The notes: generated from the sequence alone by a model not told the origin. A DNA stretch of 64,000 nucleotides from Pectobacterium aroidearum (GCF_015689195.1 NZ_CP065044.1:1116001-1180000); one strand, 5' to 3'. Positions 19,953 to 35,077 are shown, counted from the first letter of the stretch. Numbers and translations are program-made.

Positions 19953-20945
19953 ATGAGCCAAAGTACGCTGAAAGTTAACGAGTTACATGAAGATACCGAT
20001 TTCGACGAAAATGGACTTGACGTTTTTGACGATAAAGCGCTGGTAGAGGAAGATACCAATGATAATGATTCGGCGGAAGACGAGCTGTTATCACAAGGGG
20101 TCCCACAGCGTGTCCTGGACGCAACACAGCTTTATTTAGGAGAAATCGGCTATTCGCCGCTTTTGACCGCAGAAGAAGAAGTTTATTTTGCCCGGCGTGC
20201 GCTGCGTGGTGATGTCCCATCGCGCCGCCGGATGATCGAGAGTAACCTGCGGTTGGTGGTGAAAATTGCCCGCCGTTACAACAATCGTGGTCTGGCCTTG
20301 CTGGATCTGATTGAAGAGGGGAACCTCGGCCTGATCCGTGCGGTTGAAAAATTCGATCCAGAAAGAGGATTCCGTTTTTCAACCTACGCAACCTGGTGGA
20401 TTCGACAGACGATAGAACGGGCGATCATGAATCAAACCCGTACCATCCGCTTGCCGATTCACATCGTCAAAGAACTCAACGTTTATCTGCGCACCGCGCG
20501 CGAACTGTCTCATAAACTGGATCACGAGCCGAGTGCGGAAGAAATTGCCGAACAGCTTGATAAGCCTGTTGATGACGTCAACCGTATGCTGCGCCTGAAT
20601 GAACGTATAACTTCTGTCGATACTCCGCTGGGCGGTGATTCGGAAAAAGCGCTGCTGGATATTCTGGCAGACGAAAAAGACAACGGACCTGAAGACACCA
20701 CTCAGGATAACGATATGAAACAGAATATCGTTAAATGGTTGTTTGAGCTTAATGCCAAACAGCGTGAGGTGCTGGCGCGTCGTTTCGGCCTGTTAGGGTA
20801 TGAAGCGGCTACGCTGGAAGATGTCGGTCGTGAAATTGGCTTAACACGCGAACGTGTTCGTCAGATTCAGGTTGAAGGCTTGCGCCGCCTGCGGGAGATT
20901 TTGCAGGTTCAGGGGCTGAGCATTGAAGAACTGTTTCGTGAATAA
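19953..20945 (+). CDS. rpoS: RNA polymerase sigma factor RpoS (sigma-38)
   Basis: 330 residues, identical in length to E. coli RpoS. Directs transcription of stationary-phase and stress genes. Regions 1.2 to 4.2 are present, with [35 protein letters not shown] (regions 2.2-2.4) near 118-152 and the region 4.2 helix-turn-helix [19 protein letters not shown] near 288-306. The ribosome binding site TAGGAGCC and its surroundings are conserved, consistent with post-transcriptional control of the leader. Its downstream neighbour is proS, convergent, unlike E. coli K-12. Confidence 0.98.
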   Translation: MSQSTLKVNELHEDTDFDENGLDVFDDKALVEEDTNDNDSAEDELLSQGVPQRVLDATQLYLGEIGYSPLLTAEEEVYFARRALRGDVPSRRRMIESNLRLVVKIARRYNNRGLALLDLIEEGNLGLIRAVEKFDPERGFRFSTYATWWIRQTIERAIMNQTRTIRLPIHIVKELNVYLRTARELSHKLDHEPSAEEIAEQLDKPVDDVNRMLRLNERITSVDTPLGGDSEKALLDILADEKDNGPEDTTQDNDMKQNIVKWLFELNAKQREVLARRFGLLGYEAATLEDVGREIGLTRERVRQIQVEGLRRLREILQVQGLSIEELFRE

Positions 20946-20975
20946 TTCGTGATAGGTTACTGAAGTCTTAAAATA

Positions 20976-21003
20976 AAAAATGGTGGGGAAACCCACCATT
21001 TTT
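20976..21003. terminator. Bidirectional terminator between rpoS and proS
   Basis: AAAAATGGTGGG, GAAA loop, CCCACCATTTTT: a perfect 12-bp stem with A- and T-runs on both sides, so it works for both convergent genes. Confidence 0.95.
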
Positions 21004-21050
21004 TTATGCCTGTAATTCGCCCTTCATAGGAAAGGGCGGTTCGGCAGCGA

Positions 21051-22769
21051 TTAGCGAACGATATTTGCCAGCAGGAAATCGACGATTTCGTTGGTTTTAA
21101 TCATCTGCTTTTCACCAATCCGGCGATGCTTATATTCAATCTCTTCGCTATCCAGATTACGATCGCCAATGACGATGGTGTGCGGTACACCAATCAACTC
21201 CATATCGGCGAACATTACACCCGGACGCTCTTTGCGGTCATCAAGCAGAACTTCAATGCCTTTAGCGCGCAACTGCTGATAGATATCCTCAGCGACTTCC
21301 TTCACACGGAAAGACTTGTGCATGTTCATTGGCAGAATAGCAACGTGGAAAGGTGCAATCGCATCTGGCCAGATGATGCCGCGTTCGTCATGATTCTGCT
21401 CAATCGCTGCTGCAACAACACGCGTTACACCGATACCGTAGCAGCCCATCGTCAGCGTCTGGTTACGGCCATCTTCACCTTGAACCGTCGCTTTCAACGC
21501 TTCAGAATATTTGCTGCCCAGTTGGAAGATATGGCCCACTTCGATACCGCGTTTAATTTGCAGCGTGCCTTTACCGTCTGGACTGATGTCACCTTCAACC
21601 ACGTTACGGATATCCGCAACCTGCGGCAGCGCAACGTCACGCTCCCAGTTGATGCCAAAATAGTGTTTGCCATCAATGTTTGCGCCAGCGCTGAAATCGC
21701 TCATGGCCGCAACGGTGCGATCGACAACGACTGGAATCGACAGCTTGACCGGGCCAAGTGAACCTGGGCCAGCGCCGATGGTGGCACGAATTTCTTCTTC
21801 GGTTGCAAACGTCAGTGGGCTGGCTACCTGAGCAATTTTTTCCGCTTTAATTTCGTTCAGTTCGTGATCGCCACGAACCAGCAGCGCAACCAGCTTATGA
21901 CCGCTTTCTTCCGTGGCTTTAACCAGCAGCGTTTTCACAGTTTTTTCTACTGGTAACTTAAATTGCTCAACCAGCTCGGCGATGGTTTTTGCGTTCGGCG
22001 TATCAACCAGACGCAGCTCTTCTTTCGCTTCTGCTCGGCCTAGCTTTGGCGCAACGGCTTCTGCCAGTTCAATGTTTGCCGCGTAGTCGGATTCCGTTGA
22101 GAAAACGATATCGTCTTCACCGCTGGCAGCCAGTACCTGGAACTCATGGGATGCGTTACCGCCGATAGAACCGGTATCTGCCTGAACGGCTCTGAAATCC
22201 AGGTCCATACGGCTGAAAATCTGGCTGTAGGCTGCGTACATGGCATCGTAGGTGACCTGCAACGATTCCTGAGAGGTATGGAAAGAGTAGGCATCTTTCA
22301 TCAGGAATTCACGTGAGCGCATCACGCCAAAACGCGGGCGGACTTCATCGCGGAATTTGGTTTGAATCTGGAAGAAATTCAGCGGCAACTGCTTGTAGGA
22401 GCTGATTTCATTACGAATCAGATCGGTAATGACTTCTTCATGCGTTGGGCCGAGTACGAAAGGGCGCTCGCCACGATCGACAAAGCGCAGTAGCTCTGGG
22501 CCATATTGCTCCCAACGTCCACTTTCTACCCATAAATCGGCAGGCTGAACAACGGGCATGGAAACTTCAATAGCGCCAGCGTTGTTCATCTCTTCGCGCA
22601 CGATGTTTTCAACTTTTCTCAAAACACGTAAACCGGTCGGCAACCAAGTGTAAAGGCCAGAGGCCAGTTTACGAATCATTCCTGCCCGGAGCATCAACTG
22701 ATGGCTGATGACTTCTGCATCGGCTGGCGTCTCCTTGAGAGTGGAGAGCATGTATTGGCTAGTACGCAT
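21051..22769 (-). CDS. proS: Prolyl-tRNA synthetase
   Basis: 572 residues, the E. coli length. Class II synthetase that charges tRNA-Pro. Motif 1 to 3 of the catalytic core flank an inserted editing (YbaK-like) domain at roughly 220-400 that hydrolyses Ala-tRNA-Pro, and a C-terminal anticodon-binding domain follows. The start [20 protein letters not shown] is conserved. In E. coli it begins the proS-yaeB-rcsF-metQIN order, which continues here. Confidence 0.97.
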   Translation of the reverse strand: MRTSQYMLSTLKETPADAEVISHQLMLRAGMIRKLASGLYTWLPTGLRVLRKVENIVREEMNNAGAIEVSMPVVQPADLWVESGRWEQYGPELLRFVDRGERPFVLGPTHEEVITDLIRNEISSYKQLPLNFFQIQTKFRDEVRPRFGVMRSREFLMKDAYSFHTSQESLQVTYDAMYAAYSQIFSRMDLDFRAVQADTGSIGGNASHEFQVLAASGEDDIVFSTESDYAANIELAEAVAPKLGRAEAKEELRLVDTPNAKTIAELVEQFKLPVEKTVKTLLVKATEESGHKLVALLVRGDHELNEIKAEKIAQVASPLTFATEEEIRATIGAGPGSLGPVKLSIPVVVDRTVAAMSDFSAGANIDGKHYFGINWERDVALPQVADIRNVVEGDISPDGKGTLQIKRGIEVGHIFQLGSKYSEALKATVQGEDGRNQTLTMGCYGIGVTRVVAAAIEQNHDERGIIWPDAIAPFHVAILPMNMHKSFRVKEVAEDIYQQLRAKGIEVLLDDRKERPGVMFADMELIGVPHTIVIGDRNLDSEEIEYKHRRIGEKQMIKTNEIVDFLLANIVR

Positions 22770-22914
22770 GGGGTGTTAGTTCCGTTAGAACGACAAATAG
22801 CATAGGGCTGCCGCGCAGCCGAAGGCACATAAAAAGTGGTTTAGTTTACCAGCGCGGGCGGCGCGTCAAAAGAGAGCAGGAACAATTTTAGAATATATTG
22901 CTGTGGTTAGCGTA

Positions 22915-23631
22915 TTAACACGCGTTTGACGGGTCGAGGCTTAACACTTCGGTTTGTTCTTCGCAGACGCGCCAGCGCACATTGAATTCCAGCAGCAAAA
23001 CGGCGTATTCACGCGTAGTGCTTTCTCCTTTGCGATAGGCCGGGCGTGGATCTTGCGCCAATACCTGTGTGATAAAGCGCTTTAGCTGGGGATATTTCTT
23101 TTGATGCTGGGCTATCTGGTTTTCCGCAAGGGGAGAAAAAAATACCGGCATTGCGGCATCGGGCGCCATTTGGGCAAAGCCTGCTCGTGCCTGAGGATGG
23201 CTCTCTGCAAAAGGCAGGTAAGGTTTGATATCGACAACCGGTGTACCATCGACCAGATCAAGGCTACCTAATTCGAGCGTAATGGCATCGCCTTTTACTC
23301 GAATCCCTTTTAATTCAACCAGCGACATGCCAACAGGGTTGGGGCGGAAAGTAGAACGCGTAGCGAAAACCCCCGTACGTGTATTTCCGCCCAGACGCGG
23401 TGGCCGAACAGTCGGACGCCAGCCACCTTCCATCGTTTGATGAAAAATGAACAATACCCAGATATGGCTGAACGCCTCCAGCCCTCGAACACACTCCGCC
23501 TGATTGTACGGCGGGAGTAACTGAAGTTCTCCGCCTCCATCTTCAATCAGACCCGGCTGCCGCGGAATGGCAAATTTTTCTTTATACGGTGAGCGGATAA
23601 TCCCGATCTGATTGAAAACAAATTGACTCAT
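22915..23631 (-). CDS. trmO: tRNA (adenine(37)-N6)-methyltransferase TrmO (TsaA/YaeB)
   Basis: 238 residues from the ATG at 23631 (MSQFVFNQIGIIRSPYKEKF). The frame stays open to 23709, but the extra part lies inside rcsF and is not conserved. The family methylates t6A37 of tRNA-Thr(GGU) to m6t6A with SAM. The GIIRSPYKEKFAIPRQ, HQTMEGGWRP and RSTFRPNPVGMSLVEL motifs are present. The start overlaps the rcsF stop (ATGA), so translation is coupled. Confidence 0.92.
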   Translation of the reverse strand: MSQFVFNQIGIIRSPYKEKFAIPRQPGLIEDGGGELQLLPPYNQAECVRGLEAFSHIWVLFIFHQTMEGGWRPTVRPPRLGGNTRTGVFATRSTFRPNPVGMSLVELKGIRVKGDAITLELGSLDLVDGTPVVDIKPYLPFAESHPQARAGFAQMAPDAAMPVFFSPLAENQIAQHQKKYPQLKRFITQVLAQDPRPAYRKGESTTREYAVLLLEFNVRWRVCEEQTEVLSLDPSNAC

Positions 23632-24038
23632 TGTGCAGAGACTTTCAGCGCCGTGCCCTGGCAAACGACTTGACTGTAGCAACCTGCTACACCACTGACG
23701 GTTTGGCATTCATGCAGTAAAACCGCATTGGCTTTCATGGCAGTGGCGCGGTTTTGCATTCTTTTACGTGCATTCGCCGCGTTAGGCGGGGAATCCTGAG
23801 CGCTAACCTGACATGAGGAGCCGGAAACTTCGCCCATATCACGGAAAGGCTTACCGACTAATTCTTCTGCGCTTTTATACAATACCGCAGGCGTCGGGCG
23901 AACCGCTGGTTTGGGTTTAGGCGCCGGTTCTGCGGTTTTGGTTTCAATAACGGGTTGAGGAGCCGGTGCCGGTGGCTTCTGAAATAAAGAACAGCCTGTC
24001 AGCGACATTGCCAACAATATAAAGGGAACAGCACGCAT
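23628..24038 (-). CDS. rcsF: Outer membrane lipoprotein RcsF, envelope stress sensor
   Basis: 136 residues (134 in E. coli). It senses envelope damage and relieves IgaA inhibition of the Rcs phosphorelay. The lipobox SLTGC gives a lipidated C16. A Pro/Lys/Ala-rich stretch (about 20-50) is the flexible linker. The four periplasmic cysteines C76, C111, C120 and C126 match the pairs that form two disulfides in E. coli RcsF. Upstream gene of trmO, overlapping by 4 bases. Confidence 0.93.
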   Translation of the reverse strand: MRAVPFILLAMSLTGCSLFQKPPAPAPQPVIETKTAEPAPKPKPAVRPTPAVLYKSAEELVGKPFRDMGEVSGSSCQVSAQDSPPNAANARKRMQNRATAMKANAVLLHECQTVSGVAGCYSQVVCQGTALKVSAQ

Positions 24039-24099
24039 TAAGGATTCCTCTGCTTTTTCTCAAAGAGCGAGTATTGAAGCAAGCTATTGCACAAATAAC

Positions 24100-24121
24100 A
24101 AGACGGGCCGTAGCCCGTCTT
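24100..24121 (-). terminator. Hairpin downstream of the metNIQ operon
   Basis: AAGACGGGC, CGTA loop, GCCCGTCTT: a perfect 9-bp stem. On the minus strand it is followed by GTTATTTG, modestly T-rich. It lies beyond the ERIC element, so the repeat is probably transcribed as part of the metQ 3' untranslated region. Confidence 0.7.
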
Positions 24122-24145
24122 ACAGATATCTTTTAATTAAACGCG

Positions 24146-24419
<274 letters not shown>

Positions 24420-24428
24420 ATTGCCGGA

Positions 24429-25244
24429 TTACCAGCCTTTCACTGCGCCGCCATTAAAGATTTTATTTGCTGCATCGTTTACTTCATCAGACTGGTAGGC
24501 CTGAACGAATTTCTTCACGTTTTCAGCGTCTTTGTTGTCTTCGCGTGAAACCAGCAGGTTCACATACGGAGAGTCCTTCTCTTCAACAAACAGGCCATCT
24601 TTCGTTGGCGTCAGGTTAATCTGGCTAGCGTAAGTGGTATTAATGACAGCCAGTGCGATTTGCGCGTCATCTAAAGAGCGTGGCAGCTGTGGTGCTTCCA
24701 GTTCAACCAGTTTGATATTTTTCGGATTTTCAGTCACATCCAGTACGGTTGGCAGCAGACCAACGTTGTCTTTCAGTTTAATCAAACCGACTTTTTGCAG
24801 CAGCAGCAGAGAACGACCCAGGTTGGTCGGGTCGTTTGGCAGCGCAACTTGAGCGCCATCTTGCAGCTCATTCAGTGATTTAATTTTTTTGGAGTAACCT
24901 GCAATCGGGTAGACAAAGCTATTGCCGACAGAAACCAGTTTATAACCACGATCTTTGATCTGCTGATCCAGATAAGGCTTGTGCTGGAAGGCATTCAGAT
25001 CGATGTCACCCTTGCTCAGGGCTTCATTTGGCAACACGTAGTCGTTAAATGTGACTAACTCAACGTCCAGACCGTATTTGTCTTTTGCCACTTTCTGCGC
25101 GACTTCCGCAACCTGCTGTTCTGCGCCAACAATAACGCCGACTTTAATGTGATTAGGATTCTTTTCTTCCTGACCACATCCAGCTAACGCCAGAGCACCA
25201 ATAAGTGCGCTAATGGTCGCAATAGATTTCAGTTTAATCGCCAT
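24429..25244 (-). CDS. metQ: Methionine-binding lipoprotein MetQ
   Basis: 271 residues, the E. coli length. Lipobox LALAGC with lipidated C23. The mature part is a NlpA-family binding protein that delivers D- and L-methionine to MetNI. Family signatures VGVIVGAEQQVAEVAQ and FNDYVLPNEALSKGDIDLNAFQH are present. Third gene of the metNIQ operon, controlled by the MetJ operator upstream of metN. Confidence 0.96.
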   Translation of the reverse strand: MAIKLKSIATISALIGALALAGCGQEEKNPNHIKVGVIVGAEQQVAEVAQKVAKDKYGLDVELVTFNDYVLPNEALSKGDIDLNAFQHKPYLDQQIKDRGYKLVSVGNSFVYPIAGYSKKIKSLNELQDGAQVALPNDPTNLGRSLLLLQKVGLIKLKDNVGLLPTVLDVTENPKNIKLVELEAPQLPRSLDDAQIALAVINTTYASQINLTPTKDGLFVEEKDSPYVNLLVSREDNKDAENVKKFVQAYQSDEVNDAANKIFNGGAVKGW

Positions 25245-25307
25245 ATCCTTACCCCTAATTAACTATTTTCTTGGCAGATGCCTTCAGGCACATGCGTATT
25301 GTGGTGA

Positions 25308-25961
25308 TTACTTGTGTGTGACAGCTTTTACTGCCCTGTCGCCGCAGAATTGAATCAGGTAAACCAAAACAACCAGTAATATTAATACCGTATTCATGAC
25401 CGTCGCGTTATAACCAATATAGCCATACTGATAACCAATTTGACCTAAGCCGCCTGCACCCACGGCTCCACCCATAGCAGAATAGCCTACGAGCGTGATT
25501 AGCGTGATGGTTGCAGCATTAATAAGGCCCGGTAATGCTTCTGGCAGTAGTATCTTTCTGATGATTTGCATTGGCGTTGCGCCCATCGCCCGTGCGGCTT
25601 CAATCAGGCCGGTCGGAATTTCAAGCAGCGCGTTTTCCACCATGCGGGCAATAAACGGTGCGGCACCGACGGTGAGAGGAACGATCGCCGCTTGCAGGCC
25701 GATGGAGGTTCCAACAATCACGCGAGTAAAAGGAATCATCCATACCAGTAAAATAATGAACGGAATCGAGCGGAAAATGTTTACCAGTGCAGAAACGGTC
25801 CGGTAGAGCTTTGGATTAGCGATAATCTGCCCTGGGCGCGTGGTATACAATAAGACTCCCACAGGTAAGCCAAGCACAAAGCCAAAGAAACCAGAAACGA
25901 ACGTCATCGCGACGGTTTCCCATACTCCCTTAGCCATTAACCACATCATTGCTTCAGACAT
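25308..25961 (-). CDS. metI: D-methionine ABC transporter permease MetI
   Basis: 217 residues from the ATG at 25961, equal to E. coli; a five-residue longer start at 25976 lies in metN and is unlikely. Five membrane segments and the EAA loop ([25 protein letters not shown], near 127-151). It overlaps the metN stop by 8 bases (ATGTCTGA), so the two are coupled. Confidence 0.95.
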   Translation of the reverse strand: MSEAMMWLMAKGVWETVAMTFVSGFFGFVLGLPVGVLLYTTRPGQIIANPKLYRTVSALVNIFRSIPFIILLVWMIPFTRVIVGTSIGLQAAIVPLTVGAAPFIARMVENALLEIPTGLIEAARAMGATPMQIIRKILLPEALPGLINAATITLITLVGYSAMGGAVGAGGLGQIGYQYGYIGYNATVMNTVLILLVVLVYLIQFCGDRAVKAVTHK

Positions 25962-26985
25962 AACCCAGAACCTCAATTGTTACGTGACTTTCCTGCAGGA
26001 ATTGGATTGCGGCTTTTATATCCGCATCGTTGCCGTGCATTTCTGCCAGCATGATGCCGAATTTGACGCCACCCGCATAATCCATCTGGGCGCTAATAAT
26101 GTTGTTGTTGATGTTAAAGCGTCGAGCAACCTCGGAGAGCAGCGGAGCATCTACCGATTTGCCGGTAAATTCCATCCGTAATAACGGCGTGGAATCCGGG
26201 CGAGAGTCAGGGGAGAGACGAGCGAGGTAATCGTCAGGGATGTCCAGGTGTAGCGTTGACTGAATGAATTTCTGTGCCAGCGGCGTTTTCGGATGTGAAA
26301 AGACTTCGCTAACCGTGTCTTGCTCGATGAGGCGTCCATCGCTGATCACCGCAACCTGATCGCAAATGCGTTTCACCACGTCCATTTCATGTGTAATAAG
26401 AAGAATGGTCAAGCCGAGGCGGCGATTGATATCTTTCAGTAACTCAAGGATCGACCGGGTAGTTGCTGGATCCAACGCGCTGGTTGCTTCGTCACACAGC
26501 AGAACTTTGGGATTGCTGGCCAACGCCCGGGCGATAGCGACACGTTGCTTTTGTCCGCCAGATAAATTGGCTGGATACACATCATGTTTATCCGCTAGCC
26601 CAACCAAATCCAACAACTCATTGACCCGTTTGGTAATGTCAGCTTTTGGCGTGTTATCTAATTCCAGTGGTAGCGCAATATTGCCAAAAACGGTACGTGA
26701 AGCGAGCAGGTTGAAATGTTGGAAAATCATGCCGATTTGACGGCGTGCGCGCGTCAACTGGCCATCCGACAGTTGGGTCAGCTCTTGCCCATCTACCAGT
26801 ACTTTCCCTTCTGTCGGGCGTTCCAATAAATTGACGCAGCGAATGAGTGTACTTTTACCTGCGCCTGATGCGCCGATAACACCATAGATTTGCCCGGTAG
26901 GAACATGAAGGCTGACATCAGCCAGTGCGGTAATGGTCCGCCCATTTTGCTGAAAAACCTTAGTAATATTAGAAAGTTCAATCAT
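25954..26985 (-). CDS. metN: Methionine ABC transporter ATP-binding protein MetN
   Basis: 343 residues, as in E. coli. Walker [10 protein letters not shown] (38-46), signature LSGGQKQR, Walker [15 protein letters not shown]-loop ITHEMD. The C-terminal part (about 260-343) is the NIL/ACT-like regulatory domain that binds methionine and inhibits transport. First gene of metNIQ, with tandem MetJ boxes 65 to 88 bases upstream. Confidence 0.97.
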   Translation of the reverse strand: MIELSNITKVFQQNGRTITALADVSLHVPTGQIYGVIGASGAGKSTLIRCVNLLERPTEGKVLVDGQELTQLSDGQLTRARRQIGMIFQHFNLLASRTVFGNIALPLELDNTPKADITKRVNELLDLVGLADKHDVYPANLSGGQKQRVAIARALASNPKVLLCDEATSALDPATTRSILELLKDINRRLGLTILLITHEMDVVKRICDQVAVISDGRLIEQDTVSEVFSHPKTPLAQKFIQSTLHLDIPDDYLARLSPDSRPDSTPLLRMEFTGKSVDAPLLSEVARRFNINNNIISAQMDYAGGVKFGIMLAEMHGNDADIKAAIQFLQESHVTIEVLGYV

Positions 26986-27049
26986 ATATTTTTTATCGTG
27001 AGTGCCTATGGCTGGATAAATCCGTTTCTGTATTAACAGAAGATGAAAT

Positions 27050-27073
27050 GGATGTTAGGGCGTCTAGACGTCT
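27050..27073. promoter_or_regulatory. MetJ operator (met boxes) of metNIQ
   Basis: Adjoining 8-bp met boxes: AGACGTCT at 27066-27073 (perfect consensus), GGGCGTCT at 27058-27065 (six of eight), and GGATGTTA at 27050-27057 (weak). MetJ with S-adenosylmethionine binds such tandem boxes and represses methionine genes. The site lies in the divergent metN/gmhB region and faces metN. Confidence 0.9.
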
Positions 27074-27166
27074 AAGTCAATCGGGATTGTCACGGCTCTG
27101 CATTCTCCCTATGGGTGAAAACATGCGATACTACCGCGCAATTTAGGCCATTCAGGAGCAAAGTCA

Positions 27167-27730
27167 GTGGCACAGAGCGTTCCAGCAATTTTTCTTGATC
27201 GTGACGGCACGATCAATGTCGATCACGGTTATGTTCATGACATTGACCATTTTCAATTTATTGATGGCGTCATCGATGCCATGCGTGAGTTGAAAAATAT
27301 GGGTTTCGCGCTGGTTGTGGTGACTAATCAGTCCGGTATCGCCCGCGGTAAGTTTACAGAAGATCAGTTTATGCAACTGACGGAGTGGATGGACTGGTCG
27401 TTGGCTGACCGTGGTGTTGATCTGGATGGCATCTATTTTTGTCCGCATCACCCTGAAGCAGGGGAAGATGAATATCGCCAGACTTGTGATTGCCGAAAGC
27501 CTGAGCCAGGCATGTTGCTTTCTGCACAGCGCGATCTGCACATTGATATGGCCGCGTCTTATATGGTGGGTGACAAATTAGAGGATATGCAGGCTGCAAT
27601 TGGCGCAGGGGTAGGAACCAAACTGTTGGTGCGCACGGGTAAACCTGTTACCGAACAAGGCGAAACGCTGGCTGATAGTGTCTTAGAAAGCCTCGCAGAC
27701 CTGCCAAAATGGATAAAAACGCGCACTTAA
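27167..27730 (+). CDS. gmhB: D-glycero-beta-D-manno-heptose 1,7-bisphosphate 7-phosphatase
   Basis: 187 residues (191 in E. coli). HAD-family phosphatase in the ADP-heptose pathway for the LPS inner core. The nucleophile/acid pair is D11 and D13 (FLDRDGT). The zinc site is visible as C92, H94, C107 and C109. The GTG start follows CAGGAG. As in E. coli, gmhB lies between metNIQ and an rRNA operon. Confidence 0.94.
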   Translation: MAQSVPAIFLDRDGTINVDHGYVHDIDHFQFIDGVIDAMRELKNMGFALVVVTNQSGIARGKFTEDQFMQLTEWMDWSLADRGVDLDGIYFCPHHPEAGEDEYRQTCDCRKPEPGMLLSAQRDLHIDMAASYMVGDKLEDMQAAIGAGVGTKLLVRTGKPVTEQGETLADSVLESLADLPKWIKTRT

Positions 27731-27782
27731 TCAGCGGAACGAATGAAAGATGCGCAAACAGAAAAAAGTTTACTAGATTTGC

Positions 27783-27810
27783 TTGCGCTTCTGAATCGGC
27801 TGCCTATAAT
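27783..27810 (+). promoter_or_regulatory. rRNA operon promoter P1
   Basis: -35 TTGCGC (27783-27788), 16-base spacer, -10 TATAAT (27805-27810), followed by GCGCCTCCATCGACACGG, matching the GC-rich discriminator and start region of E. coli rrn P1 promoters. The AT-rich DNA just upstream (AAAAAAGTTTACTAGATTT) fits an UP element. Confidence 0.85.
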
Positions 27811-27883
27811 GCGCCTCCATCGACACGGCGCTGTGATTCACAACCGGGTCGGTAAAGAAAGAGAAAACGCTTTAAAATAAGCG

Positions 27884-27911
27884 TTGACTCTGAAGGTGAA
27901 AAGCGTAATAT
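27884..27911 (+). promoter_or_regulatory. rRNA operon promoter P2
   Basis: -35 TTGACT (27884-27889), 16-base spacer, -10 TAATAT (27906-27911), about 100 bases after P1, as in E. coli rrn operons. Confidence 0.85.
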
Positions 27912-27947
27912 ACGCCACCTCGCGAAGCGGTTAAGGCTGCAACGCAC

Positions 27948-27960
27948 TGCTCTTTAACAA
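27948..27960 (+). promoter_or_regulatory. boxA antitermination site of the rRNA leader
   Basis: TGCTCTTTAACAA is the standard boxA sequence bound by NusB/NusE (S10) to form the rRNA antitermination complex. A second copy lies in the spacer before 23S at 29912-29925. Confidence 0.9.
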
Positions 27961-28109
27961 TTTAATCAGACAATCTGTGTGGGCACTCACAAGACCGTAT
28001 CTTAACGATATAAAAAGTCTTGAAGAGTGAACAACAGTAAATTCATTACGAATAAACAGTTTTAATTCTTTGAGCATCGCTGACGAGTTCAGCAAATCAA
28101 ACAAATCTT

Positions 28110-29651
<1,542 letters not shown>

Positions 29652-29737
29652 CCAAGAAGATGTGCGTTGAGTGAAGTGCTCACACAGATTGTCTGATGAA
29701 AATAATGAGCAAAAGCGTCAACAAAGTACGGTGTCGT

Positions 29738-29813
29738 GTCCCCTTCGTCTAGAGGCCTAGGACACCGCCCTTTCACGGCGGTAACAGGGGTTCGAATCCC
29801 CTAGGGGACGCCA
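29738..29813 (+). tRNA. gltT: tRNA-Glu (anticodon TTC) in the 16S-23S spacer
   Basis: 76 bases including encoded CCA. GTCCCCT pairs with AGGGGAC, the anticodon loop reads CTTTCAC, and GTTCGAATC forms the T-loop. A single tRNA-Glu spacer is the rrnB/C/E/G type of E. coli, not the Ile-Ala type of rrnH. Confidence 0.97.
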
Positions 29814-29911
29814 GCGCATCCGACCATTCCGGTGAAAGCGGGGGTCTTCAGTAAGTCAACTACTTACCTCATATCTTAAAACTGATTAGCAATAGTCAGG
29901 GTTTAAGATAT

Positions 29912-29925
29912 TGCTCTTTAACAAT
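29912..29925 (+). promoter_or_regulatory. Second boxA in the 16S-23S spacer
   Basis: TGCTCTTTAACAAT lies about 150 bases before 23S and is expected to renew the antitermination complex for 23S transcription. Confidence 0.85.
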
Positions 29926-30072
29926 CTGGAACAAGCTGAAAATTGAAACATGACAGCTGAACGTGCGTTGATACCTTTGGGTGTCGATGGCGATGCAGTC
30001 TGTCAATGAGTCTCTCAAATAATCGCAGCGCGACAGTGACTTTGATTTATCAAAGACACCTTCGGGTTGTGA

Positions 30073-32979
<2,907 letters not shown>

Positions 32980-33110
32980 ACAACACCGAAGGTGTTTTGT
33001 GAGACGACTCATAGAGAACGATGTTCAGCTTGTTCAGAGATTGGTTCTGATGGTTGTACAGATGGGAAGCGAAAGCGACCGGAGTATAACGGTTGGAATG
33101 AAACAGAATT

Positions 33111-33230
33111 TGCCTGGCGGCGATAGCGCGGTGGTCCCACCTGACCCCATGCCGAACTCAGAAGTGAAACGCCGTAGCGCCGATGGTAGTGTGGGGCTTC
33201 CCCATGTGAGAGTAGGGAACTGCCAGGCAT
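33111..33230 (+). rRNA. rrf: 5S ribosomal RNA, first copy
   Basis: 120 bases, TGCCTGGCGGC to AACTGCCAGGCAT. Helix I ends pair as TGCCTGGC with GCCAGGCA. Confidence 0.98.
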
Positions 33231-33246
33231 CAAATTATACAGGTGC

Positions 33247-33322
33247 GCTGATATGGCTCAGTTGGTAGAGCGCACCCTTGGTAAGGGTGAGGTCCCCAGT
33301 TCGACTCTGGGTATCAGCACCA
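33247..33322 (+). tRNA. thrV: tRNA-Thr (anticodon GGT) between two 5S genes
   Basis: 76 bases including encoded CCA. Acceptor GCTGATA pairs with TATCAGC, the anticodon loop reads TTGGTAA, and GTTCGACTC is the T-loop. The order 5S-tRNA-Thr-5S is that of E. coli rrnD. Confidence 0.97.
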
Positions 33323-33358
33323 GTTATTTGGGTTAATGTTCGGCTTAAAAAAAGAATT

Positions 33359-33478
33359 TACCTGGCGGCGATAGCGCGGTGGTCCCACCTGACCCCATGC
33401 CGAACTCAGAAGTGAAACGCCGTAGCGCCGATGGTAGTGTGGGGCTTCCCCATGTGAGAGTAGGGAACTGCCAGGTAT
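33359..33478 (+). rRNA. rrf: 5S ribosomal RNA, second copy
   Basis: 120 bases. It differs from the first copy at the ends: TACCTGGC pairs with GCCAGGTA, so one G-C pair of helix I is an A-T (A-U) pair here. The rest appears the same. Confidence 0.97.
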
Positions 33479-33486
33479 CAATTAAA

Positions 33487-33520
33487 ACAAAAGGCCATCC
33501 TTAACGGGATGGCCTTTTGT
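33487..33520 (+). terminator. rRNA operon terminator
   Basis: ACAAAAGGCCATCC, 6-base loop, GGATGGCCTTTTGT: a perfect 14-bp stem followed by TTATTT. Nine bases after the second 5S gene. Confidence 0.95.
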
Positions 33521-33796
33521 TTATTTCTATTTCAGGATATTAGTTCTTTCCTTTTACCTGAATAGACTCCGCTTATCTCCTTATTAACTCATTCAATAAT
33601 AACTAACTTCATAATAATGTTCTGGTTGTTGCTGCGCTATTTATCCGTATTTCAGCTAAAGATCATTAATGATATTGGGTCAGGTTGTTACATTAATAAA
33701 TTATTACAATCAGGAACTTTTTGCCTCAAGGTTTAAGTGCTGCTTTACTATAGCGGGCATCGTTTTATGTCCGGAAAAACAGGAGAATAAAATAGG
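33521..33796. promoter_or_regulatory. AT-rich region upstream of kgtP
   Basis: About 275 bases after the rRNA terminator with no gene. It should hold the kgtP promoter; a plausible start is near TTTACTATAG (33744-33753). Nothing else is recognised. Confidence 0.4.
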
Positions 33797-35077
33797 ATGA
33801 CTGATCTAACGGAAAATGCGAAAGATACGCGCCAGCGTATCCGGGCTATAGTTGGCGCTTCATCGGGTAATTTGGTTGAGTGGTTTGATTTTTATGTGTA
33901 TTCCTTTTGCTCAATCTATTTCGCCCATATCTTTTTTCCTTCGGGAAATACGACCACTCAATTACTACAAACAGCAGGGGTTTTTGCAGCAGGCTTTTTA
34001 ATGAGACCGATTGGCGGTTGGCTTTTCGGTTACATTGCTGACAAGCATGGTCGTAAAAATTCAATGCTAATTTCGGTTTGCATGATGTGCTTTGGATCTC
34101 TGGTTATTGCATGTTTGCCGGGATATGAAACTATTGGCACCTGGGCTCCGTTTTTGCTGCTATTAGCTCGTTTATTTCAGGGGCTTTCTGTCGGTGGGGA
34201 ATACGGTACCAGTGCAACGTATATGAGTGAGGTTGCCGTTGAAGGAAGAAAGGGATTCTATGCCTCTTTTCAATATGTCACGCTGATTGGTGGTCAACTG
34301 CTGGCGCTATTAGTCGTTGTGATATTGCAGCAGATTCTGAGTGATGACGATTTACATGCCTGGGGATGGCGTATTCCTTTTGCTCTCGGCGCTATTTTGG
34401 CGATTGTTGCACTTTATTTACGCCGCTCTCTGAATGAAACGTCTGATAAATCAACCCGCGAACATAAAGATGCCGGTTCGCTTGCTGGGTTGTGGAAACA
34501 TCGCCGCGCTTTTATTACCGTACTGGGTTTTACGGCCGGTGGTTCCTTAGCCTTTTATACGTTTACCACTTACATGCAAAAGTATTTGGTGAATACGGCA
34601 GGAATGCATGCGAAAACCGCGAGCGGGTTAATGACCCTCGCACTATTTATCTTTATGCTGCTGCAGCCGTTCTTTGGTGCGTTGTCGGATAGGATTGGTC
34701 GTCGTAGCTCAATGCTTTGTTTCGGCGGACTTGCGGCACTGCTGACGGTTCCCATTCTGACGGTACTACAAAGTGTGACGAGCCCTGTTATTGCCTTCTC
34801 GTTGGTGATGCTTTCACTGATTATTGTCAGTTTCTACACCTCTATTAGCGGTATTTTAAAAGCAGAAATGTTTCCGCCCGAAGTTCGTGCGTTAGGTGTT
34901 GGGTTATCTTATGCCGTGGCTAATGCATTGTTTGGTGGTTCGGCGGAGTATGTTGCGCTTTCGCTGAAATCCTTTGGCATGGAAACGACGTTCTTCTGGT
35001 ATGTCTCGGCGATGGGGGCGATTGCGTTTATTGTGTCATTAACGCTGCATCGTAAAGGCCGAGGGATGAAGCTTTAG
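33797..35077 (+). CDS. kgtP: Alpha-ketoglutarate permease
   Basis: 426 residues (432 in E. coli), twelve membrane segments. MFS metabolite:proton symporter family. Long stretches match E. coli KgtP, for example [20 protein letters not shown] near residues 18-37 and the ADKHGRK motif in the 2-3 loop. Substrate assignment rests on this high similarity and on the shared neighbourhood (rRNA operon with tRNA-Glu, yfiM, pssA). It ends overlapping yfiM convergently by 4 bases. Confidence 0.93.
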   Translation: MTDLTENAKDTRQRIRAIVGASSGNLVEWFDFYVYSFCSIYFAHIFFPSGNTTTQLLQTAGVFAAGFLMRPIGGWLFGYIADKHGRKNSMLISVCMMCFGSLVIACLPGYETIGTWAPFLLLLARLFQGLSVGGEYGTSATYMSEVAVEGRKGFYASFQYVTLIGGQLLALLVVVILQQILSDDDLHAWGWRIPFALGAILAIVALYLRRSLNETSDKSTREHKDAGSLAGLWKHRRAFITVLGFTAGGSLAFYTFTTYMQKYLVNTAGMHAKTASGLMTLALFIFMLLQPFFGALSDRIGRRSSMLCFGGLAALLTVPILTVLQSVTSPVIAFSLVMLSLIIVSFYTSISGILKAEMFPPEVRALGVGLSYAVANALFGGSAEYVALSLKSFGMETTFFWYVSAMGAIAFIVSLTLHRKGRGMKL

